This document shows, in pieces, positions 27,061 to 36,685 of a stretch of 64,000 nucleotides of DNA (the stretch's first letter is position 1; every line of letters starts with the position of its first letter). The DNA comes from Arcobacter sp. (lineage in GTDB: Bacteria > Campylobacterota > Campylobacteria > Campylobacterales > Arcobacteraceae). The notes under the pieces are model-generated. The model made no database searches. It was not told the origin of the DNA and was given only the letters and a program-made list of their open reading frames with translations. The stretch covers positions 62,001 through 126,000 of the forward strand of contig PKUJ01000023.1 of assembly GCA_002869565.1 (NCBI GenBank), written 5' to 3'. A program made the translations under genes and the position numbers.

Positions 27061-28122
27061 ATGAATAATTTTTTTAAAAATAAAGATAATATAAGTGCAA
27101 TAGAAGCTCAATACGAAGCACAAAAAATTGCCTTTGCTCCAATAATTTTTCAAGTAGTTAGAACTATGAGAGATTTAAATGTATTAAAATATTTAGCCGA
27201 CAATAAAAAGAATGTAAGTATAGATAAAATATCTGAAGCTTTAGATATTAGTAAATATGGCATCCAAGTTTTATTAGAAACTGCATTGAGTGCTAATGTA
27301 GTAAAAGTAGAAAATGGTTTTTGGGAACTTACAAAAATTGGCTATTTCTTACATAGTGACGAAATGACAAATATTAATATGGATTACAATCATCATGTTA
27401 ATTATCTTGGCTTATTTAATTTAGAAGAATCAATAAAAAATGAAAAAGCTGAAGGTCTAAAAGTATTTGGAGAATGGGATACTATTTATCCTGCCTTATC
27501 AATTTTACCTGAAGAAGCTAAAAGAAGTTGGTTTTCCTTTGACCACTATTATTCTGACACAGCATTTTTAAAAGCAATAGAATATTTAAAAAGTTTAAAT
27601 CCAAAATCGATACTAGATATTGGAGGAAATACCGGAAAATTTGCTTTGCTTCTTGAAAGTATTTCAAAAGATATTGATATCACGATAATGGATTTAGCAC
27701 AACAAATAAAAATTGCAAGACAAAATATTTATGAGAATAATTCAGAAAAGATTACAACTATAGAAGCGAATATTTTATTGAAAGAGACCAAAATTCCTCA
27801 AGGCTTTGATATTATTTGGATGAGCCAATTTTTAGATTGTTTTAAAGAAAAACAGATTGTAGATATTTTAAAAAAGATTAAAACGTCTATGGGAGAAAAT
27901 AGTCAAATATGTATTATGGAACCTTTTTGGGATAGACAAAATAATGAAACTGCAGCTTTTTGTGTTATAAATACATCTCCTTATTTTACTGCAATGGCAA
28001 ATGGTTATAGTAAGATGTTTAAATATACAGATTTTATAAAACTCTTAGAAGAAGCAGGATTAGAAGTGATTGAGACTATTGATAATATTGGAGTATGTCA
28101 AACAATTATTCGTTGTAAATAG
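27061..28122 (+). CDS. SAM-dependent O-methyltransferase
   Basis: 353 aa. An N-terminal winged-helix dimerisation domain (MRDLNVLKYLADNKKNVSIDKISEALDIS, about 38-68), then a class I Rossmann core with ILDIGGNTGKFALLLE (SAM loop) and IIWMSQFLDCF, the layout of hydroxyneurosporene/acetylserotonin O-methyltransferases. Probably methylates the aryl-head hydroxyl of the polyene, as seen in methoxy-type APE and flexirubin-like pigments. Last gene of the plus operon. Confidence 0.82.
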   Translation: MNNFFKNKDNISAIEAQYEAQKIAFAPIIFQVVRTMRDLNVLKYLADNKKNVSIDKISEALDISKYGIQVLLETALSANVVKVENGFWELTKIGYFLHSDEMTNINMDYNHHVNYLGLFNLEESIKNEKAEGLKVFGEWDTIYPALSILPEEAKRSWFSFDHYYSDTAFLKAIEYLKSLNPKSILDIGGNTGKFALLLESISKDIDITIMDLAQQIKIARQNIYENNSEKITTIEANILLKETKIPQGFDIIWMSQFLDCFKEKQIVDILKKIKTSMGENSQICIMEPFWDRQNNETAAFCVINTSPYFTAMANGYSKMFKYTDFIKLLEEAGLEVIETIDNIGVCQTIIRCK

Positions 28123-28186
28123 CATTTACTTTTACAAAAGTCTTAAAATGATAAAATATATGACTTAAACATAACTAGGATTCTAA

Positions 28187-28951
28187 ATGGCATTTTCAGA
28201 AATCATATCTTCAAGTTCTACTCGAATTAAAACAGGTCTTGCTTTGATAGGAGCAGTTTTATTTATAGGTTACATTGATTCATTTTTTTTAATGTGGCTT
28301 TTATTTGGTGGATTGTTAGTTGTTGCAATTAGTGAATCTCAAAGATTGTATAAAACCCAAATTGACTCTATTTATTTATACACGGGAATTCTTTGGTTTA
28401 TTTCATATTTTTACCCAACACCAGAAGACTTAATATTTGTTGTTGCACTTGTTTATGCTTCAATTTTAGCTTATACAAAAAATTTAGATAAAAAAATATT
28501 TTTACCTCTTTTATATCCTACAGCTTCATTTTTATTTTTATTAACTTTATATATTGAATATGGTGTCATGTCTCTTCTTTGGCTTCTTGTAATTGTTGCG
28601 GGAGCTGATATTGGTGCTTATTTTGTGGGACGAGGTATGGGAAAAACAAAGTTTTGTGAGACAAGTCCAAATAAAACTTTAGAAGGTGTTGCTGGTGGTT
28701 TAATCGTTGCAACTATCTTTGGTGTGATATTTGCAATTGATAATATCTCTGTATTTGGAGCCATAGTAATTTCACTTATTGTTGCCTTAGCTTCAGTCTT
28801 TGGAGATCTTTTTGAATCCTATCTAAAAAGGGAAGCTGGTGTTAAAGATAGTGGAGATATTCTTCCTGGTCACGGTGGTATTTTAGATAGAACCGATGGC
28901 TACCTTTTTGGTGGAATTATTATGTTAGTTCTTTTACGAGCAATAATTTGA
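28187..28951 (+). CDS. cdsA: Phosphatidate cytidylyltransferase
   Basis: 254 aa integral membrane enzyme with about seven helices and the CDP-alcohol signature near the C-terminus: FGDLFESYLKREAGVKDSGD, then LPGHGGILDRTDGYLFG. Makes CDP-diacylglycerol for phospholipid synthesis. Its TGA overlaps the TTG start of dxr (28948-28951), the arrangement usual in Campylobacterota. It marks the right edge of the pigment locus. Confidence 0.93.
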   Translation: MAFSEIISSSSTRIKTGLALIGAVLFIGYIDSFFLMWLLFGGLLVVAISESQRLYKTQIDSIYLYTGILWFISYFYPTPEDLIFVVALVYASILAYTKNLDKKIFLPLLYPTASFLFLLTLYIEYGVMSLLWLLVIVAGADIGAYFVGRGMGKTKFCETSPNKTLEGVAGGLIVATIFGVIFAIDNISVFGAIVISLIVALASVFGDLFESYLKREAGVKDSGDILPGHGGILDRTDGYLFGGIIMLVLLRAII

Positions 28952-30015
28952 TTTTATTAGGAAGCACAGGCTCAATTGGGGTTAATACTCTAAATATAGC
29001 AAGAAAATTTGCTCTAAATGTTGAAGTTTTAGTTGCTGGTCGTAATATAAAACTTCTAAATGAACAAATAAAAGAGTTCAATCCTAAAAAAGTAGTAATC
29101 GCAAATAAAGAAGATATTCCAAAAGTAAATCATTCTAATGTTACTTTTGGTGAAGATGAAATTTTAAAAGCAATTGAAGAATCAGATGCCCAAACAGTTG
29201 TAAATTCTTTGGTGGGATTTTTAGGTTTAAGACCAACTCTAAAAGCTATAGAGTGTGGCAAAAAAATTGCTCTTGCTAATAAAGAATCTTTAGTTGTTGC
29301 TGGAAAATTTATTGACCAAAGAAAATTAAGTCCTATAGATAGTGAACATTTTGGACTTTGGTATTTACTTCAAGATAAAAAAATAAACTCTATGACAATC
29401 ACTGCTAGTGGAGGTTCTTTTAGGGATTATCCCTTGGAAGATCTTAAAAATGTATCTATAAAAGAAGCTTTAAACCATCCAAATTGGTCAATGGGAAATA
29501 AAATCACAATAGATAGTGCGACAATGACAAACAAAATGTTTGAGCTTATGGAAGCTGCTTGGCTTTTTGATACAAGAAAACTTGATGCGATTATTGAAAC
29601 AAAATCACTTATTCATGCACTTGTAAATTTTGAAGATGGAAGTTCTACTGCACATATTGCAAATGCTTCTATGCAGCTTCCAATTGCTTATGCAATCTTA
29701 GGGAAGTGTGATGAAGAGATTTTAAAACCAGTTGATTTGGTAGAAGTTGGTAGTCTAGAATTTAAAAAAATAGAGTCAGAGAGATACCCTATTTGGGATA
29801 TTAGAAATGATATTTTAAATAATCTTGATTTGGGTGTTGTTTTAAATGCTGCAAATGAAGTTGCCGTTGCAAAATTTTTAAATAGTGAAATTGGATTTTT
29901 AGATATTTCAAAAATTTCTATGAAGGCAATAAATAAATTTCATAATGTAAGTGCAAAAACAATTGATGATATATTTGATATTGATAAAGAAGTGAGAGCT
30001 TATTGTGAGTCTTGA
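28948..30015 (+). CDS. dxr: 1-deoxy-D-xylulose 5-phosphate reductoisomerase
   Basis: 355 aa. NADPH loop LGSTGSIGVNTL (near the N-terminus), ANKESLVVAG, PIDSEHFGLW (metal ligands Asp and Glu), ASGGSFRD, and HPNWSMGNKITIDSATMTNK. Second step of the MEP isoprenoid pathway. TTG start overlapping cdsA, and the next gene starts at a GTG inside its 3' end. Confidence 0.95.
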   Translation: MILLGSTGSIGVNTLNIARKFALNVEVLVAGRNIKLLNEQIKEFNPKKVVIANKEDIPKVNHSNVTFGEDEILKAIEESDAQTVVNSLVGFLGLRPTLKAIECGKKIALANKESLVVAGKFIDQRKLSPIDSEHFGLWYLLQDKKINSMTITASGGSFRDYPLEDLKNVSIKEALNHPNWSMGNKITIDSATMTNKMFELMEAAWLFDTRKLDAIIETKSLIHALVNFEDGSSTAHIANASMQLPIAYAILGKCDEEILKPVDLVEVGSLEFKKIESERYPIWDIRNDILNNLDLGVVLNAANEVAVAKFLNSEIGFLDISKISMKAINKFHNVSAKTIDDIFDIDKEVRAYCES

Positions 30016-30289
30016 TTTACTTATTCCTTTTGGCATACTTATTGTTTTAGTAGTCTATTTAATATATTCAAGAAGTAGATTTGAAAATGATATTGTAAGT
30101 TTATATGATAAGAAATTTGATGAATGGAAAGATGCAACTTTAATTACAAATAATAATGAAGAAAAAAAAGTTTGTAAAGAATTAGTTGGTTTAGTTTTTA
30201 AAGAAGAGTATAATATAACTATAGAATTATTGGATGATAGCGTAAGTTCACCCTTACAACGAGGTAAGTTTTCCATAAAGGATAAATGA
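30005..30289 (+). CDS. Small membrane-anchored protein, 94 aa
   Basis: GTG start inside the dxr 3' end. One N-terminal helix (LLIPFGILIVLVVYLIYS), then a charged cytoplasmic part with mixed strands (EKKVCKELVGLVFKEEYNITIELLDD). No recognised motif. Its stop overlaps the start of the DUF1566-like gene by 4 bases, so it is part of a cdsA-dxr-tsaD transcription unit. Confidence 0.65.
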   Translation: MSLDLLIPFGILIVLVVYLIYSRSRFENDIVSLYDKKFDEWKDATLITNNNEEKKVCKELVGLVFKEEYNITIELLDDSVSSPLQRGKFSIKDK

Positions 30290-30720
30290 TGAAATATTTA
30301 TTCCTAATGATTTTAATCGTTAGTTTTTCTTTTTCAAACAATTTTCAAAGAAGTTCTTCTACTAAAATAGTTACAGATTCTACTGCAAAAGTAATGTGGA
30401 TGGATGATATTTCAGTTATAAAAATAAAAAAAACTCATGAAGATGCAATTTCATATTGTGAAAAATTAAATTTTGCAGGATATTCTGATTGGAGAATCCC
30501 AAAATTAGAAGAGTTTAAAACTATTGTTGATAAGAAAAATGAAAGAAATTATATAAATAAAGCTTTTAAGTTTAATGTTCCAGATGGTTATTGGGCTTTA
30601 AAAGCACATTGGCGAACATTTTGGTTTTATGCAGACTATATGCATTTTGTAAGTGGTACTGCATATTTTGATAGTAGACATAAAACTAAATACGTAAGAT
30701 GTATTAGAGATATAAAATAA
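30286..30720 (+). CDS. Exported Lcl/DUF1566-domain protein
   Basis: 144 aa with a signal peptide (MMKYLFLMILIVSFSFS). The mature part has VMWMDD, DAISYCEKLNFAGYSDWRIPKLEEF and ends KTKYVRCIRDI, matching the DUF1566/Lcl pattern (D-W-R-I/L-P, V-R-C-V-R). Such domains are found in surface or periplasmic proteins; function is not known. Two Cys residues (about 64 and 139) can pair. Confidence 0.75.
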   Translation: MMKYLFLMILIVSFSFSNNFQRSSSTKIVTDSTAKVMWMDDISVIKIKKTHEDAISYCEKLNFAGYSDWRIPKLEEFKTIVDKKNERNYINKAFKFNVPDGYWALKAHWRTFWFYADYMHFVSGTAYFDSRHKTKYVRCIRDIK

Positions 30721-30729
30721 GAGAGATAG

Positions 30730-31299
30730 ATGAACAAAAGAGTTTTAATATTACATGGTTTAGGTGGAAGTGATTTTCCCCATTGGCAAGCGCAATTGGC
30801 AAGAGATTTGATTAAACAGAATACTACTGTATCTTTTCCTGCTCTTCCTTCAAGAGAGAATCCAAGTTTAGAAGAGTGGAAAGAGTTTGTAAAGAAAGAG
30901 ATTGAACATTTTAAACCTACTGTTATTGTTTGTCACTCTTTAGCAAATATTCTTTGGTTTCATATTTGTGAAGAGTTAGATATAAATCTTGATAAATTAA
31001 TGCTAGTGGCTCCTGTGCGAATAAATTGTGATATAGAAGAAATAAAAGAGTTTTTCCCTTATCCAATTCCTAGTGATTTAAAAAGTAAAGAAGTTATTAT
31101 GGCAGCATCTACAAATGATCCATATATGAATGTAGAAGAAGCAATAAGATTACAAAGCAAACTAAAAGTTGGAATGAAACTATTAGAAGAAGCAGGACAT
31201 ATCAATGCAGATTCTGGATATGGAAGACTTGATTGTGCTTTAGATTGGATAAACAGAGAAATAGAGTGTAGAGAGAATAGTGGAGATTTGAATAAATGA
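30730..31299 (+). CDS. RBBP9/YdeN-family serine hydrolase
   Basis: 189 aa cytoplasmic alpha/beta hydrolase: [13 protein letters not shown] near the N-terminus, nucleophile in [11 protein letters not shown], Asp in SSTNDPYM-like [10 protein letters not shown] and His in [13 protein letters not shown]. Substrate unknown. Overlaps tsaD by 4 bases. Confidence 0.82.
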   Translation: MNKRVLILHGLGGSDFPHWQAQLARDLIKQNTTVSFPALPSRENPSLEEWKEFVKKEIEHFKPTVIVCHSLANILWFHICEELDINLDKLMLVAPVRINCDIEEIKEFFPYPIPSDLKSKEVIMAASTNDPYMNVEEAIRLQSKLKVGMKLLEEAGHINADSGYGRLDCALDWINREIECRENSGDLNK

Positions 31300-32291
31300 T
31301 TTTAAGTATTGAATCAAGCTGTGATGACAGTTCAATTGCAATTACAGATATTGAAACTTTAGAATTAGTTTATCACAAAAAAATATCTCAAGAACTACAA
31401 CATAGTGTATATGGAGGAGTTGTTCCAGAACTTGCAGCAAGACTTCATGTGGAAGCTTTGCCAAAGATTTTAGAAGAGTGTAAAGAGTATTTCCCAAAAC
31501 TAAAAGCAATAGCTGTTACAAATGCCCCAGGTTTATCTGTAACCCTTATGGAAGGTGTAACAATGGCAAAGGCTTTAAGTATCAGTTTGAATCTTCCACT
31601 TATAGCAGTAAATCATCTAAAAGGTCATATCTATTCACTTTTTATTGAAAAAAAAGAGGTCTTCCCTACAACTATACTATTAGTTTCAGGGGGACATACT
31701 CAAATAATAGAAGCGAACTCTTTAAATGATATGAAAATAATAGCTTCAACTATGGATGATAGTTTTGGAGAGAGTTTTGATAAAGTTTCTAAAATGATGG
31801 GCTTAGGATATCCAGGTGGTCCAATTGTTCAAGAGAAGGCCTTAAAAGGTGATGAAGATAGATTTGATTTTCCAATTCCTTTAAGACAAAGTCCTAATAT
31901 AGAATTTTCATATTCAGGATTAAAAAATGCAGTAAGACTTCAAATTGAAAAGCTTGGGGATAAAGATATAAAAGAACAAGATATTTGTGATGTGTGTGCC
32001 TCTTTTGAAAAAACTGCAGTTGCTCATATTATGCAAAAACTAAAAAAACTTTTTAAACAAAGAATCCCTTCAAATTTTGCAATTGTTGGTGGAGCTAGTG
32101 CAAATATTAGACTAAGAACTGCGATTGAAGAGTTATGTAAAAAACATAATACAAAACTTTTTTTAAGTGAACTGAAATATTGTAGTGATAATGCTGCCAT
32201 GATAGGTAGAGTTGCGGTTGAACAATATAAACAGAATGATTTTATATCTATTAATGAAATAGATGTGCAAACTAGAATGAAGACATTTTAA
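31296..32291 (+). CDS. tsaD: tRNA N6-adenosine threonylcarbamoyltransferase
   Basis: 331 aa ASKHA-fold enzyme. Starts [16 protein letters not shown]; metal-binding histidines in [11 protein letters not shown]; phosphate loop [25 protein letters not shown] and NAAMIGRVA near the C-terminus. Installs t6A37 on tRNAs that read ANN codons. Near-usual length for the family. Overlaps the upstream hydrolase gene. Confidence 0.95.
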   Translation: MILSIESSCDDSSIAITDIETLELVYHKKISQELQHSVYGGVVPELAARLHVEALPKILEECKEYFPKLKAIAVTNAPGLSVTLMEGVTMAKALSISLNLPLIAVNHLKGHIYSLFIEKKEVFPTTILLVSGGHTQIIEANSLNDMKIIASTMDDSFGESFDKVSKMMGLGYPGGPIVQEKALKGDEDRFDFPIPLRQSPNIEFSYSGLKNAVRLQIEKLGDKDIKEQDICDVCASFEKTAVAHIMQKLKKLFKQRIPSNFAIVGGASANIRLRTAIEELCKKHNTKLFLSELKYCSDNAAMIGRVAVEQYKQNDFISINEIDVQTRMKTF

Positions 32292-32320
32292 TCTTTAGGA
32301 TTTTGTAAAAAGGAAATTAC

Positions 32321-32656
32321 ATGATATTTGAAATGGGTGCAAAAATTGATGGAGATGATTTTGAAACTTCAAAAAATGATAAAAAAGTAGCAAAGAAAAA
32401 AACTTCTAATGAAAAAATACCAAAGAATCAACATCAATTAGTATTTACTTACGAAAAAAGAAAAGGTAAACCAGTTACTTTAGTGGGTATATTTCAAATC
32501 GATGAAAAAGAAAAAAAAGAAGTACTTAAACTTCTAAAGAAAAAGCTAGCTTGTGGTGGCGCAATCAAAGATGAATGGATTGAATTACAAGGTGATGTAA
32601 AAGAAAAAATCATAACAGTTTTAGAAAATGAGGGTTGGAAATTTAGAAATAAATAA
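32321..32656 (+). CDS. SUI1/YciH-family translation factor
   Basis: 111 aa. A disordered lysine-rich lead (to about 45) precedes a SUI1 domain: HQLVFTYEKRKGKPVTLVGI, KEVLKLLKKKLACGGAIKDEW, IELQGDVKEKIITVLENEGW. Bacterial YciH proteins resemble eukaryotic eIF1; the role in bacteria is modest or unclear. Preceded by AAGGAAAT. Confidence 0.88.
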   Translation: MIFEMGAKIDGDDFETSKNDKKVAKKKTSNEKIPKNQHQLVFTYEKRKGKPVTLVGIFQIDEKEKKEVLKLLKKKLACGGAIKDEWIELQGDVKEKIITVLENEGWKFRNK

Positions 32657-32680
32657 CCCTCTAGTTACTTTAAAACTTAT

Positions 32681-32703
32681 ATTTATAAGGAAATCTTATA
32701 AAT
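32681..32703. terminator. Hairpin between SUI1 and NifX-like genes
   Basis: Perfect 9-bp arms ATTTATAAG and CTTATAAAT with a 5-nt loop, 25 bp after the SUI1 stop. No T-run follows, so termination is only a suggestion. The 166-bp gap around it otherwise looks like an AT-rich promoter region for the next gene. Confidence 0.4.
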
Positions 32704-32822
32704 AATATAAACTAATCATAATAATAAAATTGTTACAATACTCTCACAAAATCGTATTATAAGACTTTTAAAGTCAAATAACTTGGGAAAATATAATTAT
32801 AACTTATAATAAAGGAAAACAA

Positions 32823-33185
32823 ATGAGAGTAGTATTCCCTACTGATCAAAATATTGGATATCTTAGTAAAAGAGGTGCGCACTTTGGTAAAGCAAAATTC
32901 TATACTGTAATTACACTTGAAAAAGAAAAAATTGCAGATGTAGAAGTTTTTGAAAACCCTGGGCACGAAGGTTCTTGTGGTGGTGCAATCACAAATATAA
33001 TGAATCTAAAACCTGATGCATTAATAGTAAGTGGAATTGGTTCAAGTCCGGCAAAAGGATTTTTCAACGAAGGCTTAGATATATATTTTGATAAAAAAAG
33101 TCCTAAAGTTGAAGATTCTATTAAAATGCTTATTTCTGGACAACTTGAAAAACTAGGAAATGAAGGAACATGTTCTAGCCATTAG
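32823..33185 (+). CDS. NifX/NifB-type dinitrogenase iron-molybdenum cofactor-like protein
   Basis: 120 aa of the NifX/NafY/NifB C-terminal fold: MRVVFPTDQNIGYLSKRGAHFGKAKFYT, NPGHEGSCGGAI, LIVSGIGSSPAKGFFNEGLDIYF, and a Cys near the C-terminus. Such stand-alone proteins occur widely in anaerobes and microaerophiles, often with no nitrogenase. Here the neighbours are two permease halves, suggesting a link to metal-cluster or metal handling. No nif genes lie in the window. Confidence 0.82.
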   Translation: MRVVFPTDQNIGYLSKRGAHFGKAKFYTVITLEKEKIADVEVFENPGHEGSCGGAITNIMNLKPDALIVSGIGSSPAKGFFNEGLDIYFDKKSPKVEDSIKMLISGQLEKLGNEGTCSSH

Positions 33186-33198
33186 AACATAGAATATT

Positions 33199-33633
33199 TT
33201 GAAAGAAGAGAATAAGATAAAGGAAGCATTTAAAAAATCTTTAAAAGGTTTTTTATCAATGCTTCCTCTTCTTTTTGCAATAATCTTATTACTTGGAATA
33301 TTTGATATCTATATTACAAAAGAAATGCTTGCTTCATTTTTTATATCAAATATTTTTGTTGACACTATAACCGGAACTTTATTGGGTGGAGTATTAACAG
33401 GTAATCCAATGATTAGTTATATTTTAGGTGGAGAATTAACTGATGCAGGGATTTCTTTATATGCAGTAACTGCTTTTATATTATCTTGGGTTACTATAGG
33501 TGTTGTTCAACTTCCTGCTGAAGTTGAAATCTTTGGCTTCAGATTTACTTTTTATAGAACACTTTTTACTTTTATTACTACCATTTTAGTCTCTTTATCA
33601 ACTGTATTAACCATGAATTGGCTTTTGTCATGA
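33199..33633 (+). CDS. Membrane permease half, YraQ/COG0701-like
   Basis: 144 aa with four helices: LLFAIILLLGIFDIYI, ITGTLLGGVLTGNPMISYIL, AVTAFILSWVTIGVVQLPAEV, LFTFITTILVSLSTVLTM. The GGVLTGNPMISYILGGELTD stretch resembles permeases of the COG0701 group. TTG start 13 bp after the NifX-like gene. Followed, with 4-base overlap, by a similar second half, so the two probably assemble as a pair. Confidence 0.68.
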   Translation: MKEENKIKEAFKKSLKGFLSMLPLLFAIILLLGIFDIYITKEMLASFFISNIFVDTITGTLLGGVLTGNPMISYILGGELTDAGISLYAVTAFILSWVTIGVVQLPAEVEIFGFRFTFYRTLFTFITTILVSLSTVLTMNWLLS

Positions 33634-34136
33634 ATATAAAAAAATTAGAGTTTAAAGGTATTAAATTTCTTTTTTTTGTTATAATAATTCATATATTAAT
33701 ATTTTTGTTTGATGGTGAAAATAGTATTTTTGCCTTAACAAAAAGTTTTGAAGTATTATTAAAGCTTCTACCTATTTTTGTTATGATTATTTTTATTATG
33801 ACTTTGATCAACTATTTATTAAAACCAAAATCAATTATGAAGCATTTTGGAAAAGATAGTGGAATCAAAGCTTGGATTTATGCAATTTTAGGTGGTATTG
33901 TAAGTCATGGACCTATGTATGCGTGGTATCCAATGATTAGTGAATTACGACAAAATGGATTAAGAGATGGATTGTTGGCCACTTTTATGTATACAAGGTC
34001 TATCAAAATTCCCTTTATACCAATAATGATTGATTATTTTGGTGTTGTGTTTACGATAATTTTATTTATCTATATTTTATTAGGTGGGATATTACAAGGA
34101 ATATTTATAGAGGCTTTAAGTAAAAAAATAGATTAG
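33630..34136 (+). CDS. Membrane permease half, YraQ/COG0701-like
   Basis: 168 aa from the ATG at 33630 (overlapping the preceding stop as ATGA); the frame is open four codons further up but that start would sit inside the previous gene without a binding site. About five helices, with GGIVSHGPMYAWYPMISELR matching the conserved Gly-Pro region of such permeases. Substrate unknown; pairing with 33199-33633 is inferred from overlap. Confidence 0.68.
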   Translation: MNIKKLEFKGIKFLFFVIIIHILIFLFDGENSIFALTKSFEVLLKLLPIFVMIIFIMTLINYLLKPKSIMKHFGKDSGIKAWIYAILGGIVSHGPMYAWYPMISELRQNGLRDGLLATFMYTRSIKIPFIPIMIDYFGVVFTIILFIYILLGGILQGIFIEALSKKID

Positions 34137-34144
34137 GATTTTTA

Positions 34145-35530
34145 ATGCAAAAACTATTTTATGAAGTAGCTTCTTTAGATAAGAGGTGTTATGAGCAATT
34201 TGCTCTAAGTGAAGATTTATTGATGGAACATGCAAGTGCTTCTATGTATGAATATATTGAAAATAATTTCGATAATTCAAAATCAATTATCATAGTCTGT
34301 GGAGTTGGAAACAATGGAGCAGATGGTATTGCTCTAGCTAGACTACTTTACTCTAAATATAATATAAAACTTTTTCTTCCCTTTGGTGTTAAATCAAATA
34401 TGGCAAAACTTCAGTTAAAAAGAGTAGAACTTTTAGGGATTGATATTGTAGAAAATATAGAAAATTGTGATGTAATTGTAGATTGTTTATTTGGTAGTGG
34501 ATTAAATAAAGATTTAAATGAAAAATCACAAGAGATTATTAACAAACTTAATTCTTACGATGTTTTTAAAATAGCTTGTGATATTCCTAGCGGGATTAAT
34601 AATTTAGGACAAGTTACCACAATAGCTTTCGAAGCAAATATTACTATTACAATGGGAGCTTTAAAGGTCTCACTTTTTACAGATGTTGCGAAAGATTATG
34701 TAGGAAAAATCGAAGTTGCAAATTTAGGTGTGCAAAGGGAAGTTTATGAAACTTCATCTAATATTTTTTTATTGGATGAAAAGGATATGAATCTTCCTTT
34801 TAGAGAAAAGAAAAATTCCCATAAAGGTAGCTTTGGACACTTAAATGTAGTTGCAGGTTGTAAAAAAGGTGCAGGTGCAATTGCAGCAAAAGCAGCATTT
34901 GGTTTTGGTGTGGGATTAGTCTCTGTTGTTTGTCATGAAGATATTGATTTACCATATCATATTATGCAAACACATTTTATATCTCCTAATTGTACAGCAA
35001 TTGCAATAGGAATGGGACTTGGGAAATATGAAGTTGATGAAATAGAAAAAATTTTATCAAAAGATATTCCAATTATAATTGATGCTGATTTATTGCATGA
35101 AGAGGTGGTTTTACAAGCCTTGGAAAAAGAAATAGTATTAACTCCTCATCCAAAAGAGTTTTGTTCTTTATTAAAACTTTGTGGAATTGATAATATTGAT
35201 GTTGAAACTTTACAAAATAATAGATTTGCTTATGTGGAACTATTTCGTAAAAAGTACCCAAAAGTAGTATTACTTTTAAAAGGGGCAAATGTTCTGATTT
35301 CACAAAATGACAAAATATATATAAATAGTTTTGGTACAGCTGTTTTAGCAAAAGGTGGAAGTGGAGACGTGTTAAGTGGATTGATTGGTTCTTTATTAGC
35401 ACAAGGTTATTCTGCCTTAGATGCAGCAATTACTGCAAGTCTAGCCCATGCAAAAGCAGCAAGTAATTATAAAAAGAATAATTACTCTTTAATTCCAGCA
35501 GATTTAGTAGAAGAGGTAAAAAAATTATGA
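34145..35530 (+). CDS. nnrD: Bifunctional NAD(P)H-hydrate epimerase/dehydratase
   Basis: 461 aa fusion. The N-terminal YjeF_N epimerase (about 1-205) has VCGVGNNGADGIALAR and VDCLFGSGLNKDL, DIPSGIN. The C-terminal ribokinase-like dehydratase (about 220-461) has KGSFGHLNVVAG, LTPHPKEFCSLL, LLKGANVLIS and AKGGSGDVLSGLIGSLLAQG. Repairs hydrated NADH/NADPH. The fused form is the usual one (E. coli YjeF). Overlaps cutA by 4 bases. Confidence 0.94.
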   Translation: MQKLFYEVASLDKRCYEQFALSEDLLMEHASASMYEYIENNFDNSKSIIIVCGVGNNGADGIALARLLYSKYNIKLFLPFGVKSNMAKLQLKRVELLGIDIVENIENCDVIVDCLFGSGLNKDLNEKSQEIINKLNSYDVFKIACDIPSGINNLGQVTTIAFEANITITMGALKVSLFTDVAKDYVGKIEVANLGVQREVYETSSNIFLLDEKDMNLPFREKKNSHKGSFGHLNVVAGCKKGAGAIAAKAAFGFGVGLVSVVCHEDIDLPYHIMQTHFISPNCTAIAIGMGLGKYEVDEIEKILSKDIPIIIDADLLHEEVVLQALEKEIVLTPHPKEFCSLLKLCGIDNIDVETLQNNRFAYVELFRKKYPKVVLLLKGANVLISQNDKIYINSFGTAVLAKGGSGDVLSGLIGSLLAQGYSALDAAITASLAHAKAASNYKKNNYSLIPADLVEEVKKL

Positions 35531-35835
35531 GTTTAGCTATTGTCCAAACTACTTGTGCAAATAAAAGTGAAGCTAGAAATATTGCAAAAATTTTGATAGA
35601 AGAAGGTCTTGCCGCTTGTGTGCAAATGAGTGAAATCGAATCTATTTATAAGTGGGAAAATGAATTTTGTAACGATACAGAAATTTTATTAAGTATAAAA
35701 ACAAAAAAAGAAAATTTCAAAAAAATACAAAGCAAAATTAAAGAATTACATAGCTATGATGTGCCTGAAATTATCAGTATTGATATAAAAAATGTAAGTA
35801 AAGATTACAAAAAATTTATAGATAAGAGTTGTTAG
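35527..35835 (+). CDS. cutA: CutA-family divalent cation tolerance protein
   Basis: 102 aa, typical CutA1: VQTTCANKSEARNIAKILIEEGLAACVQM, SIYKWENEF, EILLSIKTKKENF, HSYDVPEIISIDI. Trimeric ferredoxin-like protein linked to copper tolerance in E. coli; its exact role is unsettled. Translationally coupled to nnrD. Confidence 0.92.
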   Translation: MSLAIVQTTCANKSEARNIAKILIEEGLAACVQMSEIESIYKWENEFCNDTEILLSIKTKKENFKKIQSKIKELHSYDVPEIISIDIKNVSKDYKKFIDKSC

Positions 35836-35902
35836 AAAATTGAACTATTACAGTCTCTTAAACTAGATATTATATATAAAACATAATTGGAGGAAAAAGA
35901 GA

Positions 35903-36682
35903 ATGAGTGACATTCTAAAAGTAGGTAAATATGAATTTAATAGTAGACTAATTGTTGGTTCTGGTAAATATGCAGACTTCCAAACTACAAAGGAAGCAAC
36001 CTTAGCATCAGGTTCTGAGTTAATTACAGTTGCAATTAGAAGAGTAAATATTACAAATCCAAATGAAGAGAATTTATTAGATTATTTTAAAGATACAAAT
36101 GTAAAACTTCTTCCAAATAGTGCAGGTTGTTTTACAGCAGAAGAAGCAATCACAACATTTAGACTTATGAGAGAAGCTACTGGATTGGATTTGATTAAGC
36201 TTGAAGTAATTGGTGATGCACATAAAACTTTATATCCAGATGTAATAGAGACAATCAAGGCTTGTGAAGTTCTTAAAAAAGATGGTTTTACAATTATGGC
36301 TTATACAAGTGACGATCCAATTATTGCAAAAAGATTAGAAGAGGCAGGAGCGGATGCAATTATGCCTTTAGCAGCTCCTATTGGTTCAGGACTTGGTATT
36401 CAAAATCCATATAATATTGCATTTATTAAAGATGCAGTAAAAGTTCCAGTACTTGTTGATGCAGGATTAGGTTGTGCAAGCGATGCTGCAAGTGCAATGG
36501 AATTAGGTGCTGAAGGTATCTTAGCAAACACTGCAATAGCCCAAGCGCAAAATCCAATGGCAATGGCAGAAGCATTTAAATATGCAACAATCGCAGGAAG
36601 ATTAAGTTATCTAGCGGGAAGAATACCTAAAAAACCTTATGCAACTGCGAGTTCTCCTATTGATGGACTAATTCAGTTCTAA
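35903..36682 (+). CDS. thiG: Thiazole synthase
   Basis: 259 aa TIM barrel. Schiff-base Lys in [15 protein letters not shown]-like [11 protein letters not shown], and [22 protein letters not shown]. Condenses DXP with the ThiS thiocarboxylate and dehydroglycine or glycine-derived imine to the thiamin thiazole. Ribosome binding site GGAGG. No other thi genes nearby and no room for a TPP riboswitch in the 67 bp upstream. Confidence 0.95.
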   Translation: MSDILKVGKYEFNSRLIVGSGKYADFQTTKEATLASGSELITVAIRRVNITNPNEENLLDYFKDTNVKLLPNSAGCFTAEEAITTFRLMREATGLDLIKLEVIGDAHKTLYPDVIETIKACEVLKKDGFTIMAYTSDDPIIAKRLEEAGADAIMPLAAPIGSGLGIQNPYNIAFIKDAVKVPVLVDAGLGCASDAASAMELGAEGILANTAIAQAQNPMAMAEAFKYATIAGRLSYLAGRIPKKPYATASSPIDGLIQF

Positions 36683-36685
36683 TCA

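Noticed and set aside
35836-35902. TPP riboswitch upstream of thiG
   Set aside because: The 67-bp gap is too short and lacks the conserved THI-box sequence elements.
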